A DNA stretch of 64,000 nucleotides from Brachybacterium aquaticum (GTDB lineage: Bacteria; Actinomycetota; Actinomycetes; Actinomycetales; Dermabacteraceae). The stretch spans positions 2,728,001 to 2,792,000 of the forward strand of contig NZ_JACHLZ010000001.1 of assembly GCF_014204755.1 (NCBI RefSeq), in the 5' to 3' direction. Positions 7,733 to 16,278 of this stretch are shown here, piece after piece (within the stretch, counting starts at the first letter, position 1; each line of letters begins with the position of its first letter). Below the pieces are notes generated by a model that had not been told where the DNA came from, searched no databases, and saw only the letters and a program-made list of their open reading frames with translations. The translations under genes were made by a program, and so were the position numbers.

Positions 7733-9424
7733 GTGAACACCGAGCCGCAGATCCCGCCCGGCCCCGCCGCCCCCGGCGGCACCCCCGCTGACGCACCCGG
7801 CAGCGCGACCCCGTCGGCCGCGAGCGCGCAGTCCGGCCCTGCTGTCGGCGCGGCCGCGTCGGCCGGGATGGCTTCGTCGGCCGGCGCGGCCCCGTCGGCC
7901 GCCCCGACTCCCCCGCCGACGGACCACCTGGTCACCACCCTTCACACCCTCGACCTGCCGGACGGGCCGCTGGACTACACCGCCACGGCCGGGACCGTGG
8001 TGCTGCGGGAGGAGCCCGAGGGCGCCGAGTACGGGCGCGGCGCCGCCTACGCCGAGCTGTTCTCCGTCTCGTATGTCGCCTCCCGCTCCACCGCTCGCGG
8101 CGCCACGGCGCCCGGTTCCACCCCTCCCGGCAGTGATGCGCCGGCGCCGCGCCCGGTGGTGTTCGCCTTCAACGGCGGGCCCGGCGCCTCGACCGTGTGG
8201 CTGCACCTGGGGCTGCTCGGCCCGCGCCGCGTGGACTCCGGGGACGCGGGCGCGCCCGGCGCTCCCCCGCACCGCCTGCTGGACAACCACGAGACGATCC
8301 TGCGCGACGCCGACCTGGTGGTCGTCGACGCGATGACCACCGGCTACTCCCGCCCCGCCCCGGGACAGAAGCCCGACAGGCACCACGGTCTCGCGGCGGA
8401 CCGCGACCTCATCGCCGCGTTCATCCTGGACTGGCTCACCCGCCACCAGCGCTGGACCTCGCCGCTGTACCTGGCCGGGGAGTCCTACGGCACCACGCGC
8501 GCGTCGGCCGTGGCCGCGCATCTCATGGACCGCTACTACGTGGCGGTCGCGGGCGTCGCGCTCATCTCGCCGGTGCTGGACTTCGGATCGATCGAGTTCT
8601 CCTTCGGCAACGACCGCCCCTACCTGCACTACCTGCCCACCTATGCGGCGATCGCGCATGCGCACGGCAAGCACGAGGGGCGTCTGCTGCAGGACGTGGT
8701 GGACGAGGCCGAGGCCTTCGCCGAGCAGGAGTACCCGGCGCTGCTCGCAGCCGGTCTGCGCCTGGACCCCGCGCAGAAGCAGGAGGCCGCCGCACGGATC
8801 GGCGCGCTCGTGGGCGTCGACCCCGACTGGGTCGAGCGGGCCGACCTGCGCATCGAGCACATGGCCTTCCTCGCCGAGCTGCTGCGGGACGAGGGGAAGG
8901 TGGTGGGCCGGATCGACGGACGCTTCACCGCCCCGGCCGGGAACCGCAACGCCGCACAGATGGAGACCGACCCGTCGATCGACCAGCTCGCCCCGTCCTA
9001 TACCGCCGCGATCAACCAGTACCTGCGCGGCGAGCTCGAGTTCTCTACCGACGTGGTCTACGAGATCATGTCCGGCCGCGTGCACCCCTGGAGCTACAAG
9101 GACTTCGAGAACCGCTCCGTGGAGGTCGCTTCCGACCTCTCCTCGCTGCTGCGCAAGTCCCCGCACACCCGCGTGCTCGTCTCCCACGGCTACCACGACG
9201 CCGCCACCCCGTTCCACGCCAGCGAGCACGTCCTCGCCCAGCTCGCGATCCCGCGCGACGACTACACCGACCGGATCCGCGTGGAGTACTACGAGGCCGG
9301 GCACATGATGTACTGCCACGAGCCGAGCCGGCTGGCCCTGTCCCAGCACCTGCGCGAGTTCATGGGCGGGGACGAGGAGTCGGCGGAAGCGGGCGACGCT
9401 GCGGGTGCCGACGACGCGGGCTGA
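7733..9424 (+). CDS. Serine carboxypeptidase, peptidase family S10
   Basis: Removes C-terminal residues from peptides by a serine alpha/beta-hydrolase mechanism. I place the start at GTG 7733 because GAAGGAGA lies just upstream; a further upstream start at 7709 lacks this. The protein is 563 aa. The first 60 or so residues are an Ala/Pro/Ser-rich linker. The oxyanion segment FNGGPGAS follows near residue 145, the nucleophile is Ser251 in AGESYGTTR, and the catalytic Asp and His are in HGYHDAATPF and YYEAGHMMYCH near the end. No clear signal peptide is seen, so a cytoplasmic enzyme is possible, as in other actinobacterial S10 proteins. It is a single-gene unit. Confidence 0.92.
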   Translation: MNTEPQIPPGPAAPGGTPADAPGSATPSAASAQSGPAVGAAASAGMASSAGAAPSAAPTPPPTDHLVTTLHTLDLPDGPLDYTATAGTVVLREEPEGAEYGRGAAYAELFSVSYVASRSTARGATAPGSTPPGSDAPAPRPVVFAFNGGPGASTVWLHLGLLGPRRVDSGDAGAPGAPPHRLLDNHETILRDADLVVVDAMTTGYSRPAPGQKPDRHHGLAADRDLIAAFILDWLTRHQRWTSPLYLAGESYGTTRASAVAAHLMDRYYVAVAGVALISPVLDFGSIEFSFGNDRPYLHYLPTYAAIAHAHGKHEGRLLQDVVDEAEAFAEQEYPALLAAGLRLDPAQKQEAAARIGALVGVDPDWVERADLRIEHMAFLAELLRDEGKVVGRIDGRFTAPAGNRNAAQMETDPSIDQLAPSYTAAINQYLRGELEFSTDVVYEIMSGRVHPWSYKDFENRSVEVASDLSSLLRKSPHTRVLVSHGYHDAATPFHASEHVLAQLAIPRDDYTDRIRVEYYEAGHMMYCHEPSRLALSQHLREFMGGDEESAEAGDAAGADDAG

Positions 9425-9497
9425 TCGCCTCGCGTCACGCCACACGCTCCCTCCTCACGACGCGCGGGGAGAAGGTGCTGGAATGACGGTCACGGGT

Positions 9498-10781
9498 TCA
9501 AGGGGTGGCGGAGCTGCTGGACGTGCCTGTGTCGGTGCCCGAGGTGCTCGGTGCGGCGAGGGTCTCGTCGGTGGTGCCGCTGCCCGTGGCGCCCGAGGCT
9601 GCGGTGTCGGAGCCGGAGCTGCCCGAGGTCGCGCCACCGGAGCTGTTCGTGGAGCCGGAGCCGCTGGAGGTGCCCGACCCGCTGCCGGTAGTGGTGCCGG
9701 AGCTGTCACCCGAGGCCGCGCCGGAGCCGCTGCCGCTGGCCCCGGACCCGCTGGAGCCCGTGCCACTTCCCGTGCCGCTCGAGCCGGTGCCATCCTGCTG
9801 GCCGGTGGATCCGTCGCCCGTGGTGCCGTCAGTCGAACCGTCCGTCGACCCGTCGGTGGAGGTGCCGCCCAATCCGTCGGTGCTGTCGGTGCCGTCCGTG
9901 GTCGAACCGTCGGTCGATGTGCCGTCGGTGCCGTCGGTCCCCGATCCGTCGTCGCCAGCGCCCTCCTCGTCCGTGCCGTCCTGCTCCGTGCCGGAGCCGT
10001 CCTGGTCCTGGGAGCCGGAGGAGTCGCGCGGGGTGACGGACTCGGCGCCGGTCACCGAACGCTGGATCTCGCCGGTGCCCGGGGAGAGCTCGGTGCCCGT
10101 CGTGTGCTGGATTCCGAACACAGCACCGAAGCCGATGAGCGCGATGACCACGCTCATCAGGAGGATCCGTCCCGCCTTTCGTCCGCGGCCCAGCGTCCGA
10201 TCCGACGAGTCCGCGCCGGTCGTGCCGTCCCCGTCGGCCGTGCCGGCGCTGCCCGCCGCGCCATCAGCCGCCATGCCGCGCCCGGTCTTGGACGAGCCCG
10301 CGACCGCGCCCTTGCGCTGCGCCTTCTCGTCGACCCTGGACTTCAGCCGCTTGAGCTTGCGGGTGGTGCCGTTGACGGAGTCGGTGTAGAGCGCGACGAC
10401 GGTTGCGGAGATCACCGAGGTCATCGCCGCGCCCGCGACGGTGCCGCCGATGCCGAGCTGGCCGCCGATCACCGACGTGGTCGCCGCTGCGGCACCGCCG
10501 GCGAGCAGACCGGGGATCGACAGGCTCCTGACCTGCGAATCCTGGACGTCGCTGCTGTCGACCTCGGGATCCTGCTGCGACGAGCGGTCGTCCACGCTCG
10601 CGTCGTCCACGCTCGAGGCCTGCGCGCTCACGTCCAGCGCCATCGCGTCGTGCGCGCCCAGTGCGCGCTCGGACGGGCCATGCGCTGCCTGGCCCTGGTC
10701 GGACGCGAGGTCCTCGGACAGGTAGAGGCCGGTCGAGGCACCCGGGGGCGCGGAGGAGCGGTGCGGGGAGGAGGAGGTCAT
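9498..10781 (-). CDS. Membrane protein with long Ser/Thr/Asp/Gly-rich tail
   Basis: I do not recognise a family. The 427-aa protein has a polar N-terminus (1-88), a glycine/alanine-rich hydrophobic stretch at about 90-133, a basic segment (RKLKRLKSRVDEKAQRKG), a clear membrane helix at about 203-225 (RILLMSVVIALIGFGAVFGI) and then some 200 residues made almost only of Ser, Thr, Asp and Gly, including repeated STDG/TDGT units. The tail probably lies outside the cell as a wall-spanning or glycosylated stalk. The layout resembles DUF6779-type or other actinobacterial envelope proteins only superficially. It is transcribed away from the acetyltransferase gene. Confidence 0.75.
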   Translation of the reverse strand: MTSSSPHRSSAPPGASTGLYLSEDLASDQGQAAHGPSERALGAHDAMALDVSAQASSVDDASVDDRSSQQDPEVDSSDVQDSQVRSLSIPGLLAGGAAAATTSVIGGQLGIGGTVAGAAMTSVISATVVALYTDSVNGTTRKLKRLKSRVDEKAQRKGAVAGSSKTGRGMAADGAAGSAGTADGDGTTGADSSDRTLGRGRKAGRILLMSVVIALIGFGAVFGIQHTTGTELSPGTGEIQRSVTGAESVTPRDSSGSQDQDGSGTEQDGTDEEGAGDDGSGTDGTDGTSTDGSTTDGTDSTDGLGGTSTDGSTDGSTDGTTGDGSTGQQDGTGSSGTGSGTGSSGSGASGSGSGAASGDSSGTTTGSGSGTSSGSGSTNSSGGATSGSSGSDTAASGATGSGTTDETLAAPSTSGTDTGTSSSSATP

Positions 10782-10998
10782 GTCCCGAGGCTTCTCCCGG
10801 ACCCTCCAGGCTTCCGCACGGCTTGCTCAAGGTTGCCTGGAAACACCACGGAAAGCAGCGGCGACCTGCACACTCATCGCTGATGAGCTGCCTCACCGCA
10901 CAGCTCCCGCACCGCGACTCCCCGAGCCCTCCACCGGGCCTGCACGCCGCGTCCTATCCTGGCCCTCCGAGCCGACGACGACCGAGAGGACCGCCGCC

Positions 10999-11361
10999 AT
11001 GACCGAGCAGCCCGCATCCACCAGCCCCGAGGACGCGCAGGTCGAGGTCGTCGACAACCCCGACCGCCACCGCTTCGACATCCGCGTGGGCGGGAAGCGC
11101 GTCGGGTTCTCGATGTACCGCGACGTCGACGACATCACCGACGCCCCGCAGCGCATCTTCTTCCACACCGTGATCGGCGACGAGTTCGGCGGGCAGGGCC
11201 TCGCCTCGACCCTCACCCGCGACGCCCTCGCGCAGACCACCGCCGCCGGGCGGCGCATCGTGCCCATCTGCCCCTACGTGGAGAAGTGGGTGTCCCGCCA
11301 CGACGACATCGAGGGCCACGTCGACGCGGTGCTGCCCGCCCACCTCGACGCGGTGCGCTGA
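10999..11361 (+). CDS. Small GNAT-type N-acetyltransferase (YjdJ/COG2388-like)
   Basis: A 120-aa member of the compact GNAT group. After an acidic start it reads HRFDIRVGGKRVGFSMYR, then FFHTVIGDEFGGQGLASTLTRDAL, where the GGQGLAS segment is the acetyl-CoA pyrophosphate loop, and it ends RIVPICPYVEKWVSRHDD, the family hallmark. ATG 10999 is preceded by GAGAGGA. The much longer upstream frame to 10780 has no matching composition. Its acceptor is unknown; relatives are thought to modify small amines or protein termini. A strong palindrome after the stop probably ends the transcript. Confidence 0.88.
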   Translation: MTEQPASTSPEDAQVEVVDNPDRHRFDIRVGGKRVGFSMYRDVDDITDAPQRIFFHTVIGDEFGGQGLASTLTRDALAQTTAAGRRIVPICPYVEKWVSRHDDIEGHVDAVLPAHLDAVR

Positions 11362-11377
11362 GGACCCCTGCGCGGAG

Positions 11378-11421
11378 GAGCGAGCGGCCGACGGGGGAGA
11401 GCCCTCGCCGGCCGCTCGCTC
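11378..11421. terminator. Bidirectional terminator-like hairpin
   Basis: GAGCGAGCGGCC at 11378-11389 pairs perfectly with 11410-11421 across a 20-nt GC-rich loop. It lies between the stop codons of the acetyltransferase and the convergent disulfide-reductase remnant. It has no U-run, as is common in high-GC actinobacteria. Confidence 0.6.
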
Positions 11422-11439
11422 ATGCCCGCTCGGTCGGAC

Positions 11440-12095
11440 TCATTCCGCCGGGGCGAGCAGTCCCAGCGTCTCGTTGAGCGCCTCCGTCGAGGAGGGGTGG
11501 GTCCAGATCCCGTCGCGCAGCTGAGCGGCGGTGGTGCCGGTGCGCATCGCGAGGGCGACGAGGTTGATGACCTCCTGCGCATCGACGTGGAACAGGCGCG
11601 CGCCGAGGATCTCGTCGGTGCGGGCGTCGACGACCAGCTTGATCATGCCGCGCGGGTCGCCGAGCGTCTTCGGTCGCGGCATCGCCTTGATCGCGGCGAC
11701 CTTCTGGGTCGCGACCAGCACGTCCTTCCCCCGCGCCCGAGCCTCGGCCTCGGTGAGGCCCACGGCCGCGAGCGGCGGGGTGAGGAAGGTGGTGGTCGGT
11801 ACGGCGACGCGGTCGGTGGTCGCGCGGGAGCTGTCGCCGGTGAGCTGCGAGAGCACCACGCGGCGGTCGTCGAGCGACAGGTAGGTCTGCTGGGCGCCGC
11901 CGTGCACGTCGCCGAGGGCGTAGACACCGTGGGCGCTGGTGCGCAGGTGCTCGTCGACCACGATCGCGCCGTGCTCGCCGGTGTCGATGCCCGCGGTCTC
12001 GAGGCCGAGGTCGTCGGTGGCGGGGCGGCGGCCGGTGGCGAGCAGCACCGCGTCCACCTCGAGCCGCCGCTCGGTCGTGGACCCGGCGACCGGGC
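11440..12095 (-). pseudogene. 5'-truncated FAD disulfide oxidoreductase (mercuric reductase/lipoamide dehydrogenase type)
   Basis: Only the C-terminal half of a class I pyridine nucleotide-disulfide oxidoreductase remains. From about 12095 it reads RLEVDAVLLATGRRP, then HGVYALGDVHGGAQQTYLSL (the FAD-binding GD motif), then the dimerisation domain with FLTPPLAAVGLTEAEAR and the C-terminal THPSSTEALNETL. The FAD-binding N-terminus with its redox Cys pair and the NAD-binding fold are missing, about 230 residues. The frame stays open further upstream only as a shadow of the opposite-strand GH15 remnant. The loss ends exactly where the GH15 fragment begins, so both were probably cut by one deletion. 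Confidence 0.8.
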
Positions 12096-12186
12096 GTCGG
12101 CGGGGGGTCGGACGCGGTGGACTGCTCCCACGTCCGCACAGCCCGTCGCTCCTTCCGCCCGCCCCGCCCCGTCGGCCGGAGCCCCG

Positions 12187-13214
12187 CCGATCGCGGACCA
12201 CGCCCTCCTCTCCGACCAGCGCACCGCCGCGCTGGTCACCCGCGACGGGGACGTGGACTGGCTGTGCCTGCCGCGCTTCGACTCCGAGGCGGTGCTGTGC
12301 AAGCTGCTGGGCGACGACTCGAACGGGCACTGGTCGCTGCGGATCATGCACTCGATCCCCGAGGACCGCGACCTGGGCGAGCGCAAGCTGCCCCACCTGC
12401 CCGGCTACGTGGGCTCCGCCCCGGTGCGCATCGGCAACTGCGCGGCGGGCCAGTACCAGGCGGACGTGGTGGGCGAGGTGATGATCGCGCTGGCCTCGAT
12501 GCGGGAGGCGGGCGTGGCCGAGACGCGCTGGTCCTGGCCGTTGCAGAAGGCGCTGGTGCGTTTCGTCGAGGACCACCTGGACCAGCCCGACCAGGGCATC
12601 TGGGAGATGCGCGGGGCGCCTGCGTCCTTCACTCACGGCCGGGTGATGGTGTCGGCGACCATCGACCGGGCGGTCCGGGCGGTCACCGACCACGGCCTGC
12701 CCGCGACCGAGGAGGAGCTCGCCCGGTGGACGGCGCTGCGGGAGCAGGTGCGCGCCGAGATCCTCACCCGCGAGGTCGGGGCCGACGAGGCATTCACCCA
12801 GACCTACGGCAGCACCGAAGTCGACGCGTCCTTCCTGCAGATCCCCTACACCGGCTTCGTCCCGTTCGATGATCCGCACATGCTCGCCACCGTCGCCCGG
12901 ATCGAGGCGGACCTGCAGGTCGGGGACGGTCTGCTGCTGCGCTACCGCACCAGTGGCGAGGCGACCGGCACCGACGGTCTGCCCGGGGACGAGCACCCGT
13001 TCCTGGTGCGCTGCGTCTGGTTGGTCGAGCAGTACGCCCGCTCCGGCCGGCGCGGGGATGCCGAGGCGCTGCTGGAGACCCTGCTGGGCCGTGCGAACGA
13101 CCTGTACCTGCTGGCCGAGGAGTACGACGTGGGCGCAGGCCGGATGGCGGGGAACTTCCCGCAGGCGTTCAGCCACCTGGGGCTGATCCGGGCGGTGGAT
13201 GCGCTGGCGGCCGG
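12187..13214 (+). pseudogene. GH15 glucoamylase/trehalase-like gene with large internal deletion
   Basis: The N-terminal block IADHALLSDQRTAALVTRDG..DWLCLPRFDSEAVLCKLLG is typical of bacterial GH15 enzymes, but after GHWSL (about 12340) it jumps directly to RIMHSIPEDRDLGERKLPHLPGY, which in the family lies about 270 residues later. The rest of the (alpha/alpha)6 barrel follows to GNFPQAFSHLGLIRA. About half of the normal 600 residues is gone, including the first part of the catalytic domain, and there is no ATG/GTG with a ribosome site at the front. The C-terminus then reads into unrelated sequence with a hairpin. I take this as a dead gene; an in-frame product is possible but unlikely to be active. 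Confidence 0.82.
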
Positions 13215-13230
13215 AAGGAGTTGGTGTCGG

Positions 13231-13305
13231 CCCTGGAACAGTGTCGTCAGCGTCGGAGGAACGGCCATGCGGCGGAGCTCCGACGCTGACTGCACTTTTC
13301 CAGGG
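13231..13305. repeat. Long imperfect inverted repeat (28-bp arms)
   Basis: Arms 13231-13258 and 13278-13305 match at about 24 of 28 positions and share the perfect inner block TCAGCGTCGGAG / CTCCGACGCTGA; the outer ends are CCCTGGAA and TTCCAGGG. The loop is 19 nt. It follows the GH15 remnant and precedes the aldehyde dehydrogenase, and could be a terminator or a dispersed palindromic element like that at 21469-21531. Confidence 0.7.
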
Positions 13306-13433
13306 CGCTCACTTCCCACACGGTCGCCCCCGCCCCGTCTCCCTCGACGGAGGTGCACACTGGACGGGGCCCGCCCATCCCCCGCCACGCCCACCGCCCA
13401 CCGCCCGCCGCCCCGACGCCGAGGAGGACCCCC

Positions 13434-14936
13434 GTGCCCGACCTGCCCACCATCACCGACGCCCGCATCGCCGACCTGCTGGACCGCGTGCCGCGCAGCT
13501 CCTTCGTGGACGGCGGCTTCCTCGGCGGCACCCCGTCGCTGCCGGTCACCGACCCGGCGACCGGCCGCGCCCTCGTCGAGGTGGTCGACGCGGACGCCGC
13601 CGCCGTGGGCACCAAGGCGCTGGACGCCGCGGTCGCCGCGCAGGACGCCTGGGCCCGAACCCTCCCCCGCGACCGCTCCGACATCCTGCGCCGCGCCTAC
13701 GAGCTGTGCCACGAGCGGGCCGACGACCTGGCGCTCGCGATGACGCTGGAGATGGGCAAGCCCCTGGCCGAGGCGTACGGCGAGGTGACCTACGGCGCCG
13801 AGTTCCTGCGCTGGTTCAGCGAGCAGGCCGTGCGCCTGCCCGGCGGGTTCCGGCAGGCGCCGTCGGCCGATCAGGCGATCCTCACGGTCGCGCGGCCCGT
13901 CGGCCCCGTCCTCGCGATCACGCCGTGGAACTTCCCGCTGTCCATGGGGACGCGCAAGATCGGTCCGGCGCTCGCGGCCGGCTGCGCCGTGGTGCTGAAG
14001 CCCGCGAGCTCCACACCGCTGACCTCGCTGCTGCTGATGCAGGTCCTCGCCGACGCCGGGGTTCCCGCCGGGGTCGTGAACTGCGTGGTCACCTCCGATT
14101 CCAAGGGGCTGTCCAGCACGCTGCTGGCCGATCCGCGGCTGCGGAAGGTGTCCTTCACCGGGTCCACGCCGGTGGGTCGCACCCTGCTCGCGCAGGCGTC
14201 CGAGCACGTGCTGCGCACCTCCATGGAGCTCGGCGGCAACGCCCCGTTCCTGGTCCTGCCCTCGGCGGACATCGACACCGCGGTCGCCGCCGCGATGCCC
14301 GCGAAGTTCCGCAACAATGGCGAGGCCTGCACCGCCGCGAACCGCTTCTACGTCCATGCCTCCGTCGCCGAGCAGTTCACGAAGGCGCTGGTCGAGAAGG
14401 CGTCGGCGCTGCAGGTCGGGCCGGGCATCGACCCGTCCACCACGCTCGGTCCGTTGCTGGACGAAGGGGCGGTGGCGAAGGTCGAGGAGCTCGTGGCCGA
14501 CGCGGTCGAGCGCGGCGCGAGGGTCCTCACCGGCGGGCGCCGCCCGTCGGCCGAGGAGCTCCCGGACGGCTGCGCAGAGGGCACCTACTACCTGCCCACC
14601 GTGCTCGGGGACGTCCCAGCCGACGCCCGCGTGAACCGCGAAGAGATCTTCGGACCCGTCGCCCCGGTGATCGTCCTGGACGACGTGGACGCGATGATCG
14701 CCGCCGCGAACGACACCGAGTTCGGACTGATGAGCTACGTGACCGGAGCCGATCTCGCCGAGGTCACCGCCGCCGCCCAGCGCATCGAGTCGGGGATGGT
14801 CGCGGTGAACCTCGGCGTCGCCTCCGACGCGGCCGCGCCCTTCGGCGGCATCAAGGAGTCGGGGCTCGGCCGCGAGGGCGCCGCGGAGGGCCTGGACGAG
14901 TACCTCGAGACCACGTACGTGCGCCTGCCGCTGTGA
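13434..14936 (+). CDS. gabD: NAD(P)-dependent succinate-semialdehyde dehydrogenase-type aldehyde dehydrogenase
   Basis: Oxidises succinate semialdehyde (or a similar aldehyde) to the acid, the last step of GABA degradation. I start it at GTG 13434 behind GAGGAGG; the 27 codons upstream are Pro/Arg-rich spacer. The product is 500 aa. Motifs: ITPWNFPLSM, KPASSTPLTSL (cofactor), SFTGSTPVGR, MELGGNAPFLV with the general-base Glu, and NNGEACTAANRFYV with the catalytic Cys. The C-terminus reads FGGIKESGLGREG, characteristic of the GabD group. No GABA transaminase is adjacent, so the physiological substrate is inferred from family likeness only. Single-gene unit after the GH15 remnant. Confidence 0.85.
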   Translation: MPDLPTITDARIADLLDRVPRSSFVDGGFLGGTPSLPVTDPATGRALVEVVDADAAAVGTKALDAAVAAQDAWARTLPRDRSDILRRAYELCHERADDLALAMTLEMGKPLAEAYGEVTYGAEFLRWFSEQAVRLPGGFRQAPSADQAILTVARPVGPVLAITPWNFPLSMGTRKIGPALAAGCAVVLKPASSTPLTSLLLMQVLADAGVPAGVVNCVVTSDSKGLSSTLLADPRLRKVSFTGSTPVGRTLLAQASEHVLRTSMELGGNAPFLVLPSADIDTAVAAAMPAKFRNNGEACTAANRFYVHASVAEQFTKALVEKASALQVGPGIDPSTTLGPLLDEGAVAKVEELVADAVERGARVLTGGRRPSAEELPDGCAEGTYYLPTVLGDVPADARVNREEIFGPVAPVIVLDDVDAMIAAANDTEFGLMSYVTGADLAEVTAAAQRIESGMVAVNLGVASDAAAPFGGIKESGLGREGAAEGLDEYLETTYVRLPL

Positions 14937-15019
14937 GGGGTCGGCCGACGGGGCCGGGCGGCCCGGCCGGGCCCGCCGGCCCCGTCCGCCCCGTCCGCCC
15001 CATCGGCCCGGCCCGTCCG

Positions 15020-15025
15020 TAGACT
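15020..15025 (+). promoter_or_regulatory. -10 element of a probable leaderless transcript
   Basis: TAGACT lies 7 nt before the ATG at 15033, and no ribosome-binding site is visible. Transcription from this -10 would begin at or next to the ATG. No consensus -35 is seen. Confidence 0.5.
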
Positions 15026-15032
15026 TCCCGGC

Positions 15033-15500
15033 ATGAGCACCCAGGAGATCCGTCTGACCCAGCACGTCGCGGCGTCAGTCGAGGACGTGTGGGCGATCCT
15101 CACCGACATCGCACACGCCGACGAGAACCTCTCCGGCATCGAGGCGGTCGAGCTGCTCACCCCCGGCCCGTACTCCGTCGGTTTCCGGTGGCGCGAGACC
15201 CGGAGGATGATGGGCATGAGCGCGACCGAGGAGATCGAGGTGACGGCGCTGGAGCCGCTGCGGCGCAGCGAGGTCACCGCCCGGAACGGCGAGGTCACCT
15301 ACCACACCGTCCACTCGCTGGTCGAGAAGCCCGGCGGCACGGACCTGGTGATGGAGTTCGGGATGGAGATGCCCGCCAAGCGCGGGATCACGAGGCTCAT
15401 GAACGCGGCAATGGCGAAGGTCGGCTTCTCCGCCACGCGCAAGGTCATGGAGCAGGATCTTCAGGACCTCGCCGCGGCCGCCGAGCTGCGGCACGGCTGA
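15033..15500 (+). CDS. SRPBCC (START-like) family protein
   Basis: A 155-aa helix-grip protein of the polyketide cyclase/dehydrase superfamily, which binds hydrophobic ligands. It opens EIRLTQHVAASVEDVWAILTDIAHADENLSGIEAVELL, the usual first strand and helices, and continues with GFRWRETRRMMGMSATEEIEVTAL and a C-terminal long helix (GITRLMNAAMAKVGFSATRKVMEQDLQDL). There is no signal peptide. The start is chosen because of the -10 element 7 nt upstream. Function beyond ligand binding cannot be told. It converges on the EIIA gene with a 40-bp gap. Confidence 0.85.
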   Translation: MSTQEIRLTQHVAASVEDVWAILTDIAHADENLSGIEAVELLTPGPYSVGFRWRETRRMMGMSATEEIEVTALEPLRRSEVTARNGEVTYHTVHSLVEKPGGTDLVMEFGMEMPAKRGITRLMNAAMAKVGFSATRKVMEQDLQDLAAAAELRHG

Positions 15501-15540
15501 GCTCCCGGACCGAGCCGCCTCCCTGCGACCGCACCCCCGC

Positions 15541-16086
15541 CTACGACCCCAGCCACTCCCGCGCAGCCCGCTCCAGCTCCGCATCGTCCGCCGCGGTGAG
15601 CACATCCCGCACTCCCGAGCGGTCCTGCAGCTTGGCGACCAGGTTCTGCAGCGCCTCGAGCTGCGCGGCGGGGTCCTTCAGCACGAGCATGACGACCAGC
15701 TCGGCCTCGACCTCGCGGGAGCCGTTGGAGCCGATCTCGGCGAAGGGCACCGAGTGCTCCAGGGTCGCGACCGCGAAGCCGGCCGTGAGCACGTGCTCGG
15801 GGTCGGTGTGCGGGATCGCGGCGGGGACGAGGGTGGGCAGGCCGGTGGGCTGCCGACGCTCGCGCTCCAGCACCGCCTGCTCGAAGGAGTCGGTGACCGC
15901 GCCGAGCTCGAGCAGCCGGGCGGACAGGGCGCGCAGCACCGCCTCGGCGTCGTCCACGTCGAGGTGGGCGAGGGCCGCGCCCGGCAGCACGGTCGCCTCC
16001 TCCAGGGGCACATCGGCGGGACCGTCGAGCGCTCCGGCGACCGGATCAGCAGCTGAGCCCTGGGACGGGCGGGGGTCGGACTCCAC
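15541..16086 (-). CDS. Stand-alone PTS EIIA protein, fructose/galactitol type
   Basis: Phosphocarrier that accepts phosphate from HPr and passes it to an EIIB. GTG 16086 is preferred because AAGGAG lies 6 nt upstream (16093-16098), giving 181 aa. The active histidine is about residue 93 in PAAIPHTDPEHV, the EIIA-Fru/Gat signature, preceded by RRQPTGLPTLV. The first 35 residues are an acidic, Pro/Ala-rich extension. No EIIB or EIIC gene is adjacent. A clear paralogue sits at 19735-20322 beside a SorC regulator, and HPr is encoded at 54380. It may serve a distant permease or act in regulation. Confidence 0.88.
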   Translation of the reverse strand: MESDPRPSQGSAADPVAGALDGPADVPLEEATVLPGAALAHLDVDDAEAVLRALSARLLELGAVTDSFEQAVLERERRQPTGLPTLVPAAIPHTDPEHVLTAGFAVATLEHSVPFAEIGSNGSREVEAELVVMLVLKDPAAQLEALQNLVAKLQDRSGVRDVLTAADDAELERAAREWLGS

Positions 16087-16206
16087 GAGGCACTCCTTCG
16101 CGCGCTGCACTCCGCCTGGCGCTCGCCGTCGAGCGCCGGGTCAGCGGTGACCCACGATTCTGCGACGGCCCCGTCGTGAGTGCAACACGGTCCCCCTGCA
16201 CCAGCG

Positions 16207-16250
16207 CGACGGGGCCCGGTCGCGCGCTCCTGCGCGGCAGGGCCCCGTCG
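16207..16250. terminator. Terminator-like hairpin after the aldo-keto reductase
   Basis: CGACGGGGCCC at 16207-16217 pairs exactly with 16240-16250 across a 22-nt loop that can itself fold (CGCGC/GCGCG). It lies 29 bp past the stop of the minus-strand reductase gene. Confidence 0.65.
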
Positions 16251-16278
16251 TCGGCGAGAGGCGTCCTGCCTCGGAGCC

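Noticed and set aside
11422..13743. One 773-codon plus-strand frame joining an oxidoreductase shadow, the GH15 piece and the start of the dehydrogenase
   Set aside because: Only the 12187-13214 part has family similarity; the flanks are antisense or out-of-frame sequence.
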